This document shows positions 1 through 7,870 of a DNA stretch of 34,335 bases, piece by piece. Origin of the DNA: Streptomyces sp. Isolate_45 (lineage in GTDB: Bacteria; Actinomycetota; Actinomycetes; Streptomycetales; Streptomycetaceae); the NCBI RefSeq assembly GCF_024721315.2, contig NZ_JANFAK020000093.1, forward strand, positions 1 to 34,335. Direction: 5' to 3'. The translations under genes and the position numbers were made by a program. The notes beneath the pieces are model-generated. The model saw only the letters and a list, made by a program, of their open reading frames with translations, was not told where the DNA came from and searched no databases. Positions within the stretch are counted from its first letter, which is position 1; the number at the start of each line of letters is the position of its first letter.

Positions 1-69
1 GCCCGGGTGGCGCCGCCGCCCGGCGGACGGCTCCCGCTCCACGGCCGTCCCACGGGGCGGGCGGCTCCG

Positions 70-1152
70 TCAGAGCCAGCCGTTGCGTCGGAAACCGCGG
101 TGGATGACGAAGCAGGCGACCGCCATGACGCCGAGGACCAGCGGGTAGCCGTAGGTCCAGCGCAGCTCGGGCATGTGGTCGAAGTTCATGCCGTAGACCC
201 CGCAGACCATGGTGGGGACGGCGACGATCGCCGCCCAGGCGGTGATCTTGCGCATGTCCTCGTTCTGGGCGACCGTCACCTGCGCGAGGTGCGCCTGGAG
301 GATGGAGTCCAGGAGGCCGTCGTAGGCGCCGATCTGCTCGGTGGCGCGCGTCAGGTGGTCGGCCACGTCACGGAAGTACGCCCGGATCTCCGGCGGGATG
401 ACCGGTATCGGCTGCGTGGCCAACTGTTCGAGCGGCCGGCCCAGCGGGGCCACCGCCCGCCGCAGTTCGAGGAGTTCCCGCTTGAGCTGGTAGATCCGGC
501 CCGCGTCGCCCCGGCCGCCGTGCTCGCTGAACACCGCCGTTTCCACGGCGTCCATGTCGCTCTGCACCGCGTCCGTGACGGCCACGTAGTCGTCGACGAC
601 GTGGTCCGCCATGGCGTGGAGGACCGCCGCCGGGCCCTTCGCCAACTGCTCCGGCTCCGCTTCGAGCGCTTCGCGGACGGGGCCCAGGGTGCCGCGGCCG
701 CCGTGCCGGATCGTGATGACGAAGTCCGTTCCGACGAAGGCCATCATCTCGCCGGTCTCGACGACCTCGCTGGTCGCGGTCAGCTCTTCGTGCTCGACGT
801 AGCGGACGGTCTTGAAGACGGCGAAGAGGGTGTCGTCGTAGCGCTCCACCTTGGGCCGCTGGTGTGCGTTGACGGCGTCCTCGACGGCGAGCGGGTGCAG
901 GCCGAAGAGCCCGGCCAGCCCGGCGAGCTCCTCCTGCGAGGGTTCGTGGAGGCCGATCCACACGAATCCGTCGCCCGCCTTGCGGACCCGGCGCAGGGCT
1001 TCGTCGGCCTCCGCGCAGCCGTCCTGACGGACGCCGTCGAGGTAGACCACGCAGTTGACGACGGCACTGCCGAGCGGGGAGCGGGCGGGGTGGCTGAGGT
1101 CGACGGCCCGTCGGTAGCCGCGGCGCACGGCCCGGCGCAGGCTGCTGAACAT
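70..1152 (-). CDS. corA: CorA-family magnesium/cobalt transport protein
   Basis: This 360-aa protein is a CorA-type divalent cation channel of the cytoplasmic membrane, carrying Mg2+ (possibly Co2+ or Ni2+) inward. The signature Gly-Met-Asn motif is at about residues 321-323, at the end of the first C-terminal membrane helix (WAAIVAVPTMVCGVYGMN). It is followed by the periplasmic loop, a second helix (LVLGVMAVACFVIH) and a basic cytoplasmic tail. The long N-terminal part is the soluble domain typical of the family. The reading frame stays open further upstream, but the start at 1152 is chosen because it begins the conserved part and has a GGGGAG element about 12 nt before it. The gene is the last of three on the minus strand, after the TOBE gene and the LysR gene. 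Family assignment is firm; the ion is inferred. Confidence 0.93.
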   Translation of the reverse strand: MFSSLRRAVRRGYRRAVDLSHPARSPLGSAVVNCVVYLDGVRQDGCAEADEALRRVRKAGDGFVWIGLHEPSQEELAGLAGLFGLHPLAVEDAVNAHQRPKVERYDDTLFAVFKTVRYVEHEELTATSEVVETGEMMAFVGTDFVITIRHGGRGTLGPVREALEAEPEQLAKGPAAVLHAMADHVVDDYVAVTDAVQSDMDAVETAVFSEHGGRGDAGRIYQLKRELLELRRAVAPLGRPLEQLATQPIPVIPPEIRAYFRDVADHLTRATEQIGAYDGLLDSILQAHLAQVTVAQNEDMRKITAWAAIVAVPTMVCGVYGMNFDHMPELRWTYGYPLVLGVMAVACFVIHRGFRRNGWL

Positions 1153-1222
1153 GGACAACGGCGTACTCCCCTTCGGCGGATCAGCGGCCAGTCTGCCACC
1201 GTCGCGGCCGGCCGCGGCACCG

Positions 1223-1250
1223 CCCCGCATCGGGAGCCCCGCATCGGGAG
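1223..1250. repeat. Perfect 14-nt tandem duplication
   Basis: The unit ccccgcatcgggag occurs twice back to back (1223-1236 and 1237-1250) in the gap between the TOBE gene and corA. It looks like a simple slippage duplication. No function is visible, although it lies in the presumed leader of corA. Confidence 0.8.
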
Positions 1251-1276
1251 CTCCGCGCCGACCGGTGCGACGGCCG

Positions 1277-1669
1277 TCAGCCGCGGTCCACGAAGACGCT
1301 GGTCGACTTGACCCGGGCGGTGGCCCGGACACCCACCTCCAGGCCCAGTTCCTCGACCGCCTCCCGGGTGAGGAGGGACACGATCCGGTGCGGTCCGGCC
1401 TGGATCTCGACCTGGGCGTCGACGGTGCCGAGGAGTACGCCGGTGACGATGCCCGGGAAGGAGTTGCGCACCGAGGTGGACGCCGCCTCCTCGCCCTCCG
1501 CGCCGTCCTGCGCGGCCTCCACGCAGAACGCGGCCAGGTCCGGCCCGTCCACCATGCGCCGGGTTCCCTCGCGCCGGGTGGGGAACCGGTCGGCGTCGGC
1601 CCACCGGCGGGCGGTGTCGACGCTGACGCCCAGCAGTCGGGCGGCCTGGCCGATCGTGTAGGACTCCAT
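1277..1669 (-). CDS. MerR-type HTH plus TOBE domain protein (molybdate-responsive/molybdopterin-binding type)
   Basis: A 130-aa protein with two parts. Residues 1-45 form a MerR/excisionase-like helix-turn-helix (YTIGQAARLLGVSVDTARRW). Residues about 65-128 form a single TOBE/Mop domain with the pattern SVRNSFPG, VDAQVEIQ and TARVKSTSVFV. TOBE domains of this size bind molybdate or tungstate oxyanions, so the protein is probably a molybdate-sensing regulator or molybdate-storage protein. Proteins of this architecture are common in actinobacteria, often near modABC, but no mod transporter is in the window. The start at 1669 lies 9 nt after the LysR stop and lacks a clear Shine-Dalgarno, which suggests co-transcription with the LysR gene. 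The domain call is solid; the ligand is an inference. Confidence 0.88.
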   Translation of the reverse strand: MESYTIGQAARLLGVSVDTARRWADADRFPTRREGTRRMVDGPDLAAFCVEAAQDGAEGEEAASTSVRNSFPGIVTGVLLGTVDAQVEIQAGPHRIVSLLTREAVEELGLEVGVRATARVKSTSVFVDRG

Positions 1670-1678
1670 GGCGGAAGC

Positions 1679-2614
1679 CTAGGGCCTGGTGCTGTGGCCG
1701 CCGCCGGCCGGGACGTCCGGCGGGAGCAGGGATTCCATTGCCGCGGTCGCGACGATCGCCGCGACCGCGGCCAGCGCCGGGGAGTCCAGCTTCCACTGTT
1801 GCCAGTACAGCGGTACGTCCAAGGGCGGCGCGGGTTCCAGCGGCACCAGCGCGCCCGTCTCCAACAGGGGCAGGGCCTGCGGCTCGGGGACCAGGCCCCA
1901 GCCGAGCCCGGCGACCACCGCGTCGCGGAACCCCTCCGAGGTCGGGATCCGGTGTCGCGCGGCCGAGGCCCCGGCGGCGCCGCCCGTCAGGGCGCGCACG
2001 TAACCGTCCTGGAGCTCGTCGCGCCGGTCGAAGACGATCACCGGCGCCTCGCCGAGGTCCCTCGCCCCCGTCAGGTGCCGGGCGACGAAGGCGGGGCTCG
2101 CCACGGGCAGGTAGCGGGCCAGGCCCAGCGCCCGCACGGTGCAGCCCGCGACCGGGTCGGGCGAGGAGGTGACGGCGGCCATCACCTGCCCCTCCCGCAG
2201 CAGCGCCGTCGTGTGCGCCTCGTCCTCCCGGTACAGCTCGAAGCAGACCGGCGGATCCCGCGGCACCCGGGTCAGCGCGGGCAGGAACCAGGTGGCCAGC
2301 GAGTCCGCGTTGACCGCGATCGGCAGGCGGACCGGGCCCAACCCGTCGGCCATCCCCATCCCGAGTTCGGCGCGGGCGTCGCGTTCCAGCCGGGCCAGCT
2401 GCCGGGCGAACCGGATGACCACTTCCCCGGACTCGGTGGGTCGCACGGGCTTCGTCCGCATGAGCAGGACCCGGCCGGTGCGCTGTTCCAGGGCCTTCAC
2501 GCGTTGGCTGACGGCGGACGGGGTGACGTGCAGGGCCGTCGCCGCCGCGTCGAAAGTGCCCTCGTCGACCACCGCGAGGAGCGTACGTACCTGTTCGAGG
2601 GGAAGTTCGTCCAT
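1679..2614 (-). CDS. LysR-family transcriptional regulator, ArgP/LysG type
   Basis: A 311-aa LysR-type regulator. Residues 1-60 hold the winged HTH (LEQVRTLLAVVDEGTFDAAA, then HVTPSAVSQRVKALEQ), followed by a periplasmic-binding-like effector domain. The close resemblance to ArgP/IciA/LysG, together with its position divergent from a lysE exporter 69 bp away, indicates a LysG-like role: sensing lysine or arginine and activating the exporter. The frame remains open for about 300 codons upstream, through lysE in antisense, but the true start is the ATG at 2614 directly before the conserved N-terminus. No Shine-Dalgarno is obvious ahead of it, so the message may be leaderless. Function rests on family and synteny. 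Confidence 0.93.
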   Translation of the reverse strand: MDELPLEQVRTLLAVVDEGTFDAAATALHVTPSAVSQRVKALEQRTGRVLLMRTKPVRPTESGEVVIRFARQLARLERDARAELGMGMADGLGPVRLPIAVNADSLATWFLPALTRVPRDPPVCFELYREDEAHTTALLREGQVMAAVTSSPDPVAGCTVRALGLARYLPVASPAFVARHLTGARDLGEAPVIVFDRRDELQDGYVRALTGGAAGASAARHRIPTSEGFRDAVVAGLGWGLVPEPQALPLLETGALVPLEPAPPLDVPLYWQQWKLDSPALAAVAAIVATAAMESLLPPDVPAGGGHSTRP

Positions 2615-2683
2615 CACGAACGCTAAGGGTACGTAAAAATCTTTAGCTGTACTCACGCCACGCCGTTGCCTAACGTCGATCAC
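2615..2683. promoter_or_regulatory. Divergent lysG-lysE type promoter region
   Basis: This 69-bp region separates the LysR gene from lysE and is AT-rich for this genome (acgtaaaaatctttagctgt). On the plus strand a TAACGT -10-like box (2671-2676) ends 7 nt before the lysE ATG, with no ribosome-binding site between, as expected for a leaderless transcript. The LysR protein most likely binds here. No well-conserved -35 is visible. Confidence 0.55.
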
Positions 2684-3310
2684 ATGAACCACGGCATCAC
2701 CACAGCAGCCCTGGCCGGCTTCGGCACCGGCCTCTCCCTCATCGTGGCCATCGGCGCGCAGAACGCCTTCGTCCTGCGCCAAGGCGCGCGCCGGCACGCC
2801 GTGTTTCCCGTCGTCGCCATCTGCGCCGTGTCCGACGCCCTCCTGATCGCCCTGGGCGTGGCCGGGGTCGGCGCCTTCGTGACCGCCTGGCCGGCCGCCC
2901 TCACGGCGGTCGGGATCGCCGGCGGCGCCTTCCTGATCTGCTACGGACTGCTCGCCGCGCGCCGGGTGCTGCGCCCCGACCCGGGTGCGGCCCTCGGCAC
3001 GGGCGGCGGCGCCTCCGCCGGGTCGGCCCGCGCGGCGGTGCTGACCTGCCTGGCCATGACCTGGCTCAACCCGCACGTCTACCTGGACACCGTCCTCCTG
3101 GTCGGGTCCCTGGCCGCCGAACGGGGCGACCTGCGCTGGGCCTTCGGCACCGGGGCGGTACTGGCCAGCCTGACCTGGTTCGGGGCACTCGGCTACGGCT
3201 CCCGGCTCCTCAGCCGTCCGCTCTCCCGGCCCAGCGCCTGGCGGGTGCTGGACGGACTGGTCGCCGCGACCATGGTCACGATGGGCGGGATGCTGCTCGT
3301 CCGGGCCTGA
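2684..3310 (+). CDS. lysE: LysE/ArgO-family amino acid exporter
   Basis: A 208-aa polytopic inner-membrane protein of the LysE family, which exports basic amino acids such as lysine and arginine. The family signature GAQNAFVLRQG follows the first helix, several further hydrophobic segments follow, and the conserved stretch LTCLAMTWLNPHVYLDT is present. Six helices are expected from the family. A TTG five codons upstream (2666) is in frame, but the ATG at 2684 fits family length and lies 7 nt after a -10-like TAACGT. Divergent pairing with the LysR gene is the classic LysG-LysE arrangement, in which the regulator switches on export when intracellular basic amino acids rise. Substrate is inferred from the family. 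Confidence 0.92.
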   Translation: MNHGITTAALAGFGTGLSLIVAIGAQNAFVLRQGARRHAVFPVVAICAVSDALLIALGVAGVGAFVTAWPAALTAVGIAGGAFLICYGLLAARRVLRPDPGAALGTGGGASAGSARAAVLTCLAMTWLNPHVYLDTVLLVGSLAAERGDLRWAFGTGAVLASLTWFGALGYGSRLLSRPLSRPSAWRVLDGLVAATMVTMGGMLLVRA

Positions 3311-3519
3311 GGCCGGCGCGCCGCCCGCGCCACCCGCGCCGCCCGCCGCCCGAAGCGGCCCCGGTGGCCGCGGTGGCCTGCACGGCTCCGGTCCCCCGGA
3401 GGGCCGATCCGGGACACGTGGCCTGCCGCCGACGGCGCCGCCGTACGGATGCGGTAGGTACTGGTGCTGTACCGATGCGCGGACCCACCGCGCTCCGCGC
3501 GACCCCTGGAGCAACAGCC

Positions 3520-4602
3520 GTGCCCGACCGCCCACCCCCGACCTCGGCCCCGACCCCGGCGCCCCGGCGTTCGGCCGAGTCCGTGCGCGCCTACTACGCC
3601 GACCTGCCCTCGCCCCTGCTGGCCGCCACCGGCGTCGTCCTGGACGCCCGCGGGAAGGTCCTCGTACTGACGACCTCGTACAAGGACGACCTCGAACTGC
3701 CCGGCGGCGCCGTCGAGGACACCGAGACGCCGGAACAGGGGCTGGCCCGGGAACTGAAGGAGGAGTTGGGCCTGACCGTCCCGGTCGGCCGGCTGTTGGC
3801 CGTCGACTCCTGTCCGCCGGGCGCCCTGGGCCGTTCCCTCGTCGCGCACGTGCACCTCGTCGGCCCGCTCACCGACACCGAGGCCGGCGCCCTCGCCTTC
3901 CCGGACGGCGAGGTCACCCGGGCCGACTGGCTCACCCCCGAGGAGGCCGCCGCCCGGCTCCCCGCCCGGATCGCACCCCGGCTGCGCGCCGCGCTGGCCG
4001 CCCTGTACTCCGGTTCCCTCGCGCACCTGGCGGACGGGGTTCCCCAGCCGGGCTCCCCCGCCGGCCTCGACCCGGCCGACCGCGCCGCCCTGGAACACGC
4101 GGGCCGGTTCGACGCGGCCGGGCACCGCGCGTCCCGTCCCAAGGCCCTCACCGCGGCGAACGTCCTGTTCACCGACGGGCACGGCCGCGTCCTCCTCGTC
4201 CAACCCGGCTACGGGGCCCCGAACCGGTGGCTGCTCCCCGGCGGCGGCGTCGACAGCGACCTCGGCGAAACCCCCCGGGCGGCCGCCGCGCGGGAGGTCC
4301 GCGAGGAAACCGGCCTGGACCGCGCCCCCGGCCGTCTCCTCGGCGTCAACTGGTCCCACCGCCCCGGATACCCCGCCCGGGTCCGGTTCCTCTACGACGG
4401 CGGCGTCCTCGGCGCCGCCGAACTCGCCGGGATCCGGCTGCCGCCCGACGAGCTCGTGCGCTGGCGGACCGCACGCCGCAAGGAACTGCGCGGCCTCGTC
4501 AAGGGCTCGCTGCGCCGCCAGATCAAGGCCTGTCTCGACGCGCTCGCGGACGGCACCGGGCCGCTGGAACTCCACGACGGGCGGCGCGCGCACCCGGACT
4601 GA
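3520..4602 (+). CDS. Tandem two-domain Nudix hydrolase
   Basis: A 360-aa cytoplasmic protein with two Nudix domains. The first, about residues 33-150, carries a canonical Nudix box (G63x5E69x7REUxEExGU, ending RELKEELGL). The second, about residues 208-345, ends REVREETGL and has two extra residues in the loop before its first Glu. Nudix enzymes cleave nucleoside diphosphates linked to another moiety with Mg2+. The substrate cannot be told from sequence. The GTG at 3520 is chosen because a GGAG sits 8 nt upstream and the residues before it are low-complexity Arg/Pro. An ATG at 3475 is an in-frame alternative. The middle segment (150-205) links the domains. Both boxes keep their catalytic Glu residues, so both may be active. 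Confidence 0.85.
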   Translation: MPDRPPPTSAPTPAPRRSAESVRAYYADLPSPLLAATGVVLDARGKVLVLTTSYKDDLELPGGAVEDTETPEQGLARELKEELGLTVPVGRLLAVDSCPPGALGRSLVAHVHLVGPLTDTEAGALAFPDGEVTRADWLTPEEAAARLPARIAPRLRAALAALYSGSLAHLADGVPQPGSPAGLDPADRAALEHAGRFDAAGHRASRPKALTAANVLFTDGHGRVLLVQPGYGAPNRWLLPGGGVDSDLGETPRAAAAREVREETGLDRAPGRLLGVNWSHRPGYPARVRFLYDGGVLGAAELAGIRLPPDELVRWRTARRKELRGLVKGSLRRQIKACLDALADGTGPLELHDGRRAHPD

Positions 4603-4651
4603 CGGGCGGCCATCGCCGCGCCCCGGCGTCGCGCCGCCCGGGCGCGCCGCC

Positions 4652-4657
4652 TACGAT
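4652..4657 (+). promoter_or_regulatory. Candidate -10 element of a leaderless promoter
   Basis: TACGAT lies 6 nt before the ATG at 4664, with no Shine-Dalgarno between. This spacing is the pattern seen when transcription starts at or next to the start codon. No matching -35 is recognisable, so the call rests on the -10 and spacing alone. Confidence 0.45.
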
Positions 4658-4663
4658 GCCGAC

Positions 4664-5107
4664 ATGCGTACGTGGGCGGGGCGAGCGGAGGGTGCCTTCG
4701 GGCTGCGCGCCTCCCTGCTGCTCGTCCTGGCGGTGCTGACCGGCCTCGTCGCCATGCACGGCCTGGGCCCGGCCCCGCTGGCGGTGGCCGCCCACGCCCC
4801 GGCCCACGGAGCCTCCGGGGATTCCGGTTCCGGGCACGACACCCCGACGGTGGTGGACGTGTCGGCCGAGCCGTGCGCGTGCGTCCACGCCGGTGATCCG
4901 CAGGACGGCCCCGGCGGTCACGCCGAGCACGCCGACGCCACCTGCGCCGCCCCCGGCACCAGCGGCCCGCCGGTCCTGCCCGAGCCCGCCGTCGCGCCGG
5001 GCTCGGCCACCACCGCCGCGGCCGGCCCGTACGGCGTCCTCACCGGGGCGACGGCCTGCGGGCGCGCCCCTCCCTCACTGAGCGAACTCCAACTCCTGCG
5101 CGTATAG
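4664..5107 (+). CDS. DUF6153 family small exported/membrane protein
   Basis: A 147-aa protein with one hydrophobic segment near the N-terminus (about residues 15-32, ASLLLVLAVLTGLVAMHGL). A His/Gly-rich stretch (HAPAHG, GHD) follows, then a C-A-C-V-H cluster, a second Cys and His-rich stretch, and a conserved C-terminal tail (PPSLSELQLLRV). The tail and layout match the Streptomyces DUF6153 family, whose role is unknown. It is followed after 169 bp by a DUF305 lipoprotein gene, a recurring pairing as I recall it. The Cys/His/Met content of both suggests extracytoplasmic metal handling, possibly copper, but this is inference. Confidence 0.8.
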   Translation: MRTWAGRAEGAFGLRASLLLVLAVLTGLVAMHGLGPAPLAVAAHAPAHGASGDSGSGHDTPTVVDVSAEPCACVHAGDPQDGPGGHAEHADATCAAPGTSGPPVLPEPAVAPGSATTAAAGPYGVLTGATACGRAPPSLSELQLLRV

Positions 5108-5276
5108 GGCTGCCCCCGCATGCCCGGCCCCGGGCCGTGTCGTCCCGTGACGACCCGCTCGTCCTCGACGGCCCCGTCGTCCTCGACGACCGCCCTGTGG
5201 TCGGTGCCCCTGCCGACGAGCCCCCATCCCCCAGCACGCCCTTCCGCGCGTGCCGCAGCACAGGAGTAGCACCACC

Positions 5277-5924
5277 ATGACCGCTCAGCGTTCGCTGTTC
5301 CGTCGTACGTCCGTCGTCGTCGCGGCCTCGGCCGCGGCCCTCGCCCTCACCGCCTGCGGCGGTGGCGACGGCGACCGGGCCCACGGCGGCCACGGCTCCT
5401 CGCCCACGGCCTCCGCGACACCGTCCGCGTCCGCGGGAGCCGGCTCCACCGCCCCCGGGGGCGAGAACAACGCCGCCGACACGGCCTTCGCCCTCGGGAT
5501 GATCCCCCACCACCGGCAGGCCCTGGAGATGGCCCGGCTCGCGCCGACCCGCGCGGGCTCGGCCGAGGTGAAGAAGCTCGCCGAAGAGATCGAGAAGGCC
5601 CAGGACCCGGAGATCAGGACCCTGTCGGGTTGGCTGGTCGCCTGGGGCGAGCAGGTGCCCGCCGAGGGCTCCGGGCACGGCGGGCACGACATGGCCGGGA
5701 TGATGACGGCCGAGGAGATGGACGGCTTGAAGAAGAGTTCCGGCGCCGCCTTCGACAAGGCGTTCCTGGAGCTGATGGTCAAGCACCACGAGGGCGCCGT
5801 GGCCATGGCCCGGACCGAACAGGCCGGCGGGGCGTACGGGCCGGCCAAGGAGATGGCCGGTTCGATCATCGGCTCCCAGAGCGCCGAGATCGCCCGGATG
5901 AAGTCGCTCCTCGGCGCCGGCTGA
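5277..5924 (+). CDS. DUF305 domain lipoprotein
   Basis: A 215-aa predicted lipoprotein. It has a basic N-terminus, a hydrophobic core and a lipobox LTAC with Cys27, then a Ser/Ala/Thr-rich spacer. The DUF305 domain spans about residues 63-213. It shows the two Met-x-x-His-His motifs of the family, MIPHH (75-79) and MVKHH (167-171), plus a Met/His-rich loop (GHGGHDMAGMM). DUF305 is a ferritin-like four-helix fold, and some members sit in copper-resistance loci. The protein should be anchored on the outer face of the membrane. The start at 5277 has GGAG 10 nt upstream. Metal binding is plausible from the residues but not shown. Confidence 0.9.
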   Translation: MTAQRSLFRRTSVVVAASAAALALTACGGGDGDRAHGGHGSSPTASATPSASAGAGSTAPGGENNAADTAFALGMIPHHRQALEMARLAPTRAGSAEVKKLAEEIEKAQDPEIRTLSGWLVAWGEQVPAEGSGHGGHDMAGMMTAEEMDGLKKSSGAAFDKAFLELMVKHHEGAVAMARTEQAGGAYGPAKEMAGSIIGSQSAEIARMKSLLGAG

Positions 5925-5942
5925 CCCTCCCAGCCGACGGAC

Positions 5943-5974
5943 GGACGCGGCCGGTCCCCGAACCGGCCGCGTCC
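5943..5974. terminator. Bidirectional hairpin terminator between convergent genes
   Basis: A perfect 13-bp stem (5943-5955 with 5962-5974) with a six-base loop ccccga lies in the 80-bp gap between the DUF305 gene (+) and the DrmB-like gene (-). There is no U-tract, as is common for actinobacterial terminators. It can serve both strands. Confidence 0.8.
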
Positions 5975-6004
5975 CCGCCCCGGGTCAGGGCCCCGGCGCC
6001 GTGC

Positions 6005-7870
6005 TCACCGGGTGAGCAGGTGGGAGAAGAAGCCGATCGACGGGTCCTCCGGGGTGCCGACGAGGAGCGCCCGGTCGAGCAGGCCGTTGTTGTACTCGCA
6101 GCTGGTCTCCGGGAGCATCACGCAGGCGTGGCAGGCGGCCAGGTTGGTGCCGCCGGCGCCCGAGGTCTCGGTCTCGACGCAGAGCGGGTCGGCGGAGCAC
6201 CATTCGGCCTGGTGGACGGCCGAGCGCACGGCCTGGGCGAGGCGGTCGGTCTCGCCCTGGGCGACGAGGCCGCCGAGGCTGCCGGCGGAGTCGCTGGTGG
6301 CCGTGTAGATCAGTACGCCGGCCATGTCGTCACCCGAGTAGATCCGCTCGCGGAGCGAGGCGGACGGGTAGCCGGAGTCGAGGCTCCATCCGTCGATCAT
6401 GACGTGCGCGAAGGTGTGCAGCAGGGCCATGCGCGGGGTGGCCGGGGAGACCGGGACCCGTGTGGGGTCCGAGGCCCGTTCGGTCAGGACCCGCTGGTGC
6501 CGCTGCCGGATCCGTTCGACGCGTTCGGCGACTGCGGGCTGTTCGGCCCAGGCGTCGATCCTGTCCTCGTCGAGCCGCAGGAAGACCCCTTCGCCGTGGA
6601 CCTCCATGGCGGGCAGCCAGTCGGTGGGGGTGAGGGAGAGCTCCGCCTCGTGGCCCTCGGAGGAGGTCTCGGGGTCGATGACGCGGGTGAAGGCCTTGAG
6701 CGCGCGGACCTCGCGGAGCTTCTTCACGAGCATCGGGATGGCCAGGCCCAGGCCGGTCAGCGGCTTCGCGTCACCGGTCGGGGGCTCGCAGACGAACTGC
6801 TCGGTGCGGTGGTCGGATCCCTCCGCGTGGCCCTCGCACAGCCGCGCGTACTCCAGGTCGCGCAGGGCGCGGTAGCGCTGCTCCTGGTCGACGTCGGGGT
6901 TGTCGTCCCCGGTGGTGTCCTCGGCCTCCATCGCCGCGAGCAGTGTCATGACCTCCTCGGGGGTCACCGGGGGCGGGGTCCCGTCGAAGATGTACTTCAG
7001 GTGGATCTCGACCTCGGTGAGGGAGGAGCAGGTCCGGAGCTTGTCCCAGTGCTTGTCCAGGGCGTGCGCCCGGGTGTCGCTCCACGGCGGGATGGACAGG
7101 GCCGAGCGGAGCACCGGCTGCCACACCGAGGAGGAACCTCGCTGGAGGGTCCGGGGGGTCCGGGAGCAGGGGAGGTCGGGGGCGTCCCGCAACCAGGGGC
7201 GCTTGCCGTCGCAGCGGATGTTCAGGTCCTTGAGGGCGCCGCTCCGGAAGGAGCCCTCCATCGACACTTCCGGCACCCCGCAGGAGCAGGAGAGGACGAC
7301 CGATCGGAGCGATGAGGTGCGGCCCGAGGACGCCAGGGTCATCCGGCCCCCGCAGAAGCCGGCCCGGCCGTCGCCGCGTCGGCCCCGGTGCAGCCATTTC
7401 CAGTACGGGAAGTCGGCGAGGTGTCCGTCCTCGCAGGCCACGACGAACCGGGACGGCACCAAGGGCTCGGAGCACTCGGCGCACTCGTTGCGCCCGGGCG
7501 GCGAGTTGAACTTCCGTACGTGGTCCAGGGCGTGGCACTCGGGGCAGTGGTGCCACAGCGGGAACCGGCGCACGCGGACGCCGTCGCGGCTGGCGTCGCC
7601 CGAGGCGGGCGGGAGGCGGAACCGGCGCACGCCCAGCACTCGGGCGAGGCGCGGCTCGTGGATCACGGGGGCTTCGTCGCGGGGCCAGTACTCCTCGGCG
7701 GAGTCGATGCCGGAGACGATGAACGACTCCTGCTCCACCGCGATCAGTGATCCGACCCCGTAGGTGGTGATGGCCTGGGCCCGACGGACGGCGCCCCGAC
7801 GGGGCAGGCCGCGGGCCGGGGTGGCGGAACCGTCGGCACGTCGCCGACCGCGGGAGGGGGGCGGGGTCAT
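6005..7870 (-). CDS. drmB: DrmB-like DUF1998 domain protein
   Basis: A 621-aa protein resembling DrmB of DISARM. The N-terminal part has a treble of conserved features: AITTYGVGSL (33-41), a Cys-x2-Cys pair at 109/112 and 130/133, and the block VACEDGHLADFPYWKW (144-159). The C-terminal DUF1998 module has CSADPLC followed by AACHACVMLPETSCEYNN and LLDRAL (about 555-600), a Cys/His-rich metal-binding signature. DUF1998 proteins accompany or are fused to SF2 helicases in several phage-defence systems and are thought to help the helicase engage DNA. The start ATG at 7870 overlaps the TGA of the DrmA-like gene by 4 nt and has GGAGG 6-7 nt upstream. It is the last gene of a four-gene operon. Symbol is by similarity; the absence of drmC next to it is unusual. 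Confidence 0.85.
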   Translation of the reverse strand: MTPPPSRGRRRADGSATPARGLPRRGAVRRAQAITTYGVGSLIAVEQESFIVSGIDSAEEYWPRDEAPVIHEPRLARVLGVRRFRLPPASGDASRDGVRVRRFPLWHHCPECHALDHVRKFNSPPGRNECAECSEPLVPSRFVVACEDGHLADFPYWKWLHRGRRGDGRAGFCGGRMTLASSGRTSSLRSVVLSCSCGVPEVSMEGSFRSGALKDLNIRCDGKRPWLRDAPDLPCSRTPRTLQRGSSSVWQPVLRSALSIPPWSDTRAHALDKHWDKLRTCSSLTEVEIHLKYIFDGTPPPVTPEEVMTLLAAMEAEDTTGDDNPDVDQEQRYRALRDLEYARLCEGHAEGSDHRTEQFVCEPPTGDAKPLTGLGLAIPMLVKKLREVRALKAFTRVIDPETSSEGHEAELSLTPTDWLPAMEVHGEGVFLRLDEDRIDAWAEQPAVAERVERIRQRHQRVLTERASDPTRVPVSPATPRMALLHTFAHVMIDGWSLDSGYPSASLRERIYSGDDMAGVLIYTATSDSAGSLGGLVAQGETDRLAQAVRSAVHQAEWCSADPLCVETETSGAGGTNLAACHACVMLPETSCEYNNGLLDRALLVGTPEDPSIGFFSHLLTR

